From contig NZ_AP014815.1 in the NCBI RefSeq assembly GCF_001548095.1, positions 991,656 to 1,055,655 on the forward strand: DNA of 64,000 nucleotides, read 5' to 3'. Position numbers and translations under genes: made by a program. Shown here piece by piece: positions 61,742-64,000 of the stretch. The DNA is from Geminocystis sp. NIES-3708. GTDB taxonomy: Bacteria; Cyanobacteriota; Cyanobacteriia; Cyanobacteriales; Cyanobacteriaceae. Position 1 is the first letter of the stretch, and every line of letters begins with the position of its first letter. Below the pieces are notes generated by a model. The model was not told where the DNA came from. It did not search any database and was given only the letters and a program-made list of their open reading frames with translations.

Positions 61742-63856
61742 ATGAAAAGTTTAATTATTGATAATTATGATTCTTTTACGTACAATATTTACCAATTATT
61801 GGCAGAAGTTAATCAAAAAAAGCCGATAGTTATTACAAATAATGAATTATCTTGGCAGGAAATAAAAGAGCTTAATATTGATAATATTATTATATCTCCA
61901 GGACCTGGTCATCCTGAAAATATCAATGATTTTGGTGTCTGTGGTGAAGTATTATTAAAAGCAAATATTCCCGTTTTAGGTATTTGTTTGGGGCATCAAG
62001 GTTTAGGCTATTTTTATGGTGCTAAAATTAATAAATCTCCTCAACCTTTTCATGGTAGAATCAGTAAAATTTATCATCACCAACACACTATTTTTCAAAG
62101 TATTCCTTCTCCTTTTTCGGTGATGCGTTACCATTCTTTAATTATTGAGAATTCTTTATCTGATGATTTAGAAGTTATTGCTAAAACCGATGATAATTTA
62201 GTTATGGGAATTAAACATAAATATAAACCTCTTTGGGGTGTACAATTTCATCCTGAATCCATCGCTTCTGAATATGGCAAAGAGTTATTAATTAATTTTC
62301 ATAATCTAACAAAAAGCTATTATAAATCTGTAAATAAAATTGATTATTTATCATCTTCTCTACAAAATAAAAGTAATAATAAACAATACGAAATAAATGA
62401 AAAAAATCAACTAAATAATTTAAAAATAAGTAATAATAATTATCAAGTTTATAGTAGAAAAATAGACATATTTATAGATTCTGCTCTAGTTTTTGAAAAA
62501 ATTTACAGTCAATCTAATCATAGTTTTTGGTTAGATAGTAGTATGATAGCCCAAGGTTTATCAAGGTTTTCTTATATGGGAGACAGTGAAGGTGATAATA
62601 GTTTTTTAGTTGAATATAATGTTAATAATCAACAAATAAAAATTACTCAAAATAATAACATAGATATTTTTACTGTTGATATTTTTAAATTTTTACAAGA
62701 TACTTTAGATATTTACAGTTTTGATAACCCAGATTTACCCTTTAATTTTAATGGTGGTTTTATTGGTTATTTTGGTTATGAATTAAAAGGATTATTAGGT
62801 AATAAAAATAAACATCAATCCTTCTTACCAGATGCTAATTTTATATTTTGTGATCGACTAATTATATTTGATCATATTTGTCAGGAAATTTACTTAATAT
62901 TTGTCGATAAAGTTAATCAAGAAAACAAAGCAGGTCAATGGTTTAAAGAAACAGAAAATAAACTTAAACTAATTAGTAAAAATAAAGATATAATTCATGG
63001 GAATAAAATACCCAATAATCAAAACAATAAAAAACAAAAATACTCTTATAAATTAAGTCGAGATAAAAGAGAATATTTAGATAATATAAACACTTGTTTA
63101 GAGAAAATAAAACAAGGAGAAAGTTACGAAATTTGTTTAACAAATCATCTTTATTTACCGACTATATCAGAGCCTTTAAATTTTTACTTAAAACTAAGAA
63201 AAGAAAATCCCGCTCCTTATAGTGCTTTTTTAAAATTCGATAAGATAGCTATTATTTGCTCATCTCCTGAAAGATTTTTATTATTAGAAAAAGATGGTAA
63301 TTTAGAATCAAAACCAATTAAAGGCACAGTAAAAAGAGGTAATAATAAAGAAGAAGATATACACCTAAAAAATAGTTTAAAAAAGTCCGAAAAAGAGAAA
63401 GCCGAAAACTTAATGATTGTAGATTTATTGCGTAACGATTTAGGTAGAGTTTGCGAAATTGCTACAGTAACAGTCCCTAAATTAATGGCTATTGAAACTT
63501 ATGCAACTTTACATCAAATGGTATCTACGGTCAAAGGCAAAATTCGGGAAGAAGTAAAACCTGTTGATTGTATTAAGGCTTGTTTCCCCGGTGGTTCAAT
63601 GACAGGGACACCAAAAAAGAGGACACTAGAAATAATTGATGAATTAGAAACTGAATCAAGGGGTATTTACTCAGGCAGTATCGGATTTTTAGCCCTCAAT
63701 GGTACGATGGACTTAAATATAGTAATTCGTACCGCCATTATAACTCCAGAGCAAACTTCGATTGGCGTTGGTGGTGCAATAACAATCTTATCACAGCCAG
63801 ACAAAGAATTTGAAGAAATAATACTTAAAGCTAAAGCCTTGATTGATAGTCTTTAA
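61742..63856 (+). CDS. pabB: Fused aminodeoxychorismate synthase (PabA-PabB)
   Basis: A 704-residue fusion that makes 4-amino-4-deoxychorismate from chorismate and glutamine for folate synthesis. Residues 1-~195 are a class I glutamine amidotransferase with C82 in GICLGHQGLG and the H170-E172 pair in HPES, complete for glutaminase activity. After a low-complexity linker, the chorismate-binding domain spans ~300-704: PIKGTVKRG at 525-533, whose lysine (K527) marks PabB rather than TrpE, then LMIVDLLRNDLGRVCE, GGSMTGTPKKRTLEII and the C-terminal GVGGAITILSQP. The fusion is typical of cyanobacteria, plants and actinomycetes. Confidence 0.9.
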   Translation: MKSLIIDNYDSFTYNIYQLLAEVNQKKPIVITNNELSWQEIKELNIDNIIISPGPGHPENINDFGVCGEVLLKANIPVLGICLGHQGLGYFYGAKINKSPQPFHGRISKIYHHQHTIFQSIPSPFSVMRYHSLIIENSLSDDLEVIAKTDDNLVMGIKHKYKPLWGVQFHPESIASEYGKELLINFHNLTKSYYKSVNKIDYLSSSLQNKSNNKQYEINEKNQLNNLKISNNNYQVYSRKIDIFIDSALVFEKIYSQSNHSFWLDSSMIAQGLSRFSYMGDSEGDNSFLVEYNVNNQQIKITQNNNIDIFTVDIFKFLQDTLDIYSFDNPDLPFNFNGGFIGYFGYELKGLLGNKNKHQSFLPDANFIFCDRLIIFDHICQEIYLIFVDKVNQENKAGQWFKETENKLKLISKNKDIIHGNKIPNNQNNKKQKYSYKLSRDKREYLDNINTCLEKIKQGESYEICLTNHLYLPTISEPLNFYLKLRKENPAPYSAFLKFDKIAIICSSPERFLLLEKDGNLESKPIKGTVKRGNNKEEDIHLKNSLKKSEKEKAENLMIVDLLRNDLGRVCEIATVTVPKLMAIETYATLHQMVSTVKGKIREEVKPVDCIKACFPGGSMTGTPKKRTLEIIDELETESRGIYSGSIGFLALNGTMDLNIVIRTAIITPEQTSIGVGGAITILSQPDKEFEEIILKAKALIDSL

Positions 63857-63949
63857 AATTATTTTTTCACAATTTTATTAAGCACCTAAAAGTGAAGACA
63901 ATTTGAGTTAATATTCATCGGTTTTTTTTGAATCAATGAGGTATGGATC

Positions 63950-64000
63950 GTGTTATCGTTTTTACTGGTAGCTATTGTTACCAGCTTAATCTTGATTCTC
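63950..64000 (+). CDS. Start of a membrane protein, cut by the window end
   Basis: From GTG 63950 the frame reads MLSFLLVAIVTSLILIL, a hydrophobic start, and continues past the last base. GAGG lies eight bases upstream, a good ribosome binding site. An overlapping ATG at 63943 would give a non-hydrophobic frame and has poor spacing. The family cannot be told from 17 residues. Confidence 0.45.
   Translation, partial: MLSFLLVAIVTSLILIL

Overview
The window is a low-GC, gene-dense stretch of a cyanobacterial chromosome. The evidence is gene content: the PSII-assembly (PAP, slr0144-slr0151-like) operon, Ycf34, Ycf51, cytochrome c6, a CAAD/CURT1-like protein, DUF1830, DUF3318, DUF4335, SphR/SphS, and ten exact HIP1 octamers (GCGATCGC). 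AT-rich spacers and family-level similarity suggest a Geminocystis/Cyanobacterium/Synechocystis-type unicellular lineage; the species cannot be named from the window alone.

Layout. 1-2.6 kb: end of a large FG-GAP/VCBS surface protein, then a secreted protein built of three ~115-residue repeats. 2.9-6.0 kb: a DUF697-SHOCT membrane protein and an intact-looking group II intron with its RT/maturase/HNH protein, in intergenic DNA. 6.2-9.4 kb: two poorly known proteins and a phosphodiester-glycosidase (NAGPA) protein. 9.4-16.9 kb: uvrC, DUF1830, ycf51, a 60-residue protein, pyruvate dehydrogenase E2, a CAAD protein, and GntR and Zur/Fur-type regulators. 16.9-25.8 kb: Ser/Thr kinase, hemE, a 2Fe-2S ferredoxin, DUF4335, tRNA-Ser(UGA), dnaB, hsp20, a DevA-type ABC ATPase and a small anchored protein. 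25.9-30.1 kb: DUF3318, a membrane-anchored IS6-transposase relic, an O-antigen-ligase-like protein and a cyanobacterial unknown.

30.2-37.3 kb: atpC-atpB, chrA, an alpha/beta hydrolase, a Kef-type antiporter and a small secreted protein. 37.3-40.6 kb: ugd-uxs (UDP-glucose to UDP-xylose), DUF2288 and petJ. 40.8-48.5 kb: ycf34, ybeY, a ProA paralogue without the catalytic cysteine, a zinc-ribbon membrane protein, aroK, a Ycf29-like regulator, a PD-(D/E)XK nuclease, typA and a CDF metal transporter. 48.6-55.7 kb: a translationally coupled small protein plus DndD-like SMC ATPase, a methyltransferase, recJ and sphR-sphS. 56.2-61.6 kb: a pentapeptide-repeat protein, then the PAP-type operon (V4R, WQG-repeat protein, two phycobilisome-like proteins, a second V4R, ferredoxin, TPR protein). 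61.7-64 kb: fused aminodeoxychorismate synthase (PabA-PabB) and the start of a membrane protein.

Spacers carry repeats: five copies (one partial) of a ~155-195 bp MITE-like element ending in CTGAGTTCGA/TCGAACTCAG, a second MITE-like family with two copies, an 81-bp palindrome with IS6-like ends, and heptameric STRR-type arrays. The best leads are the coupled DndD-like module, the ProA paralogue lacking its cysteine, the domesticated IS6 relic, the phycobiliprotein-like pair in the PAP operon, the TGTCA operator cluster upstream of petJ, and the MITE families.
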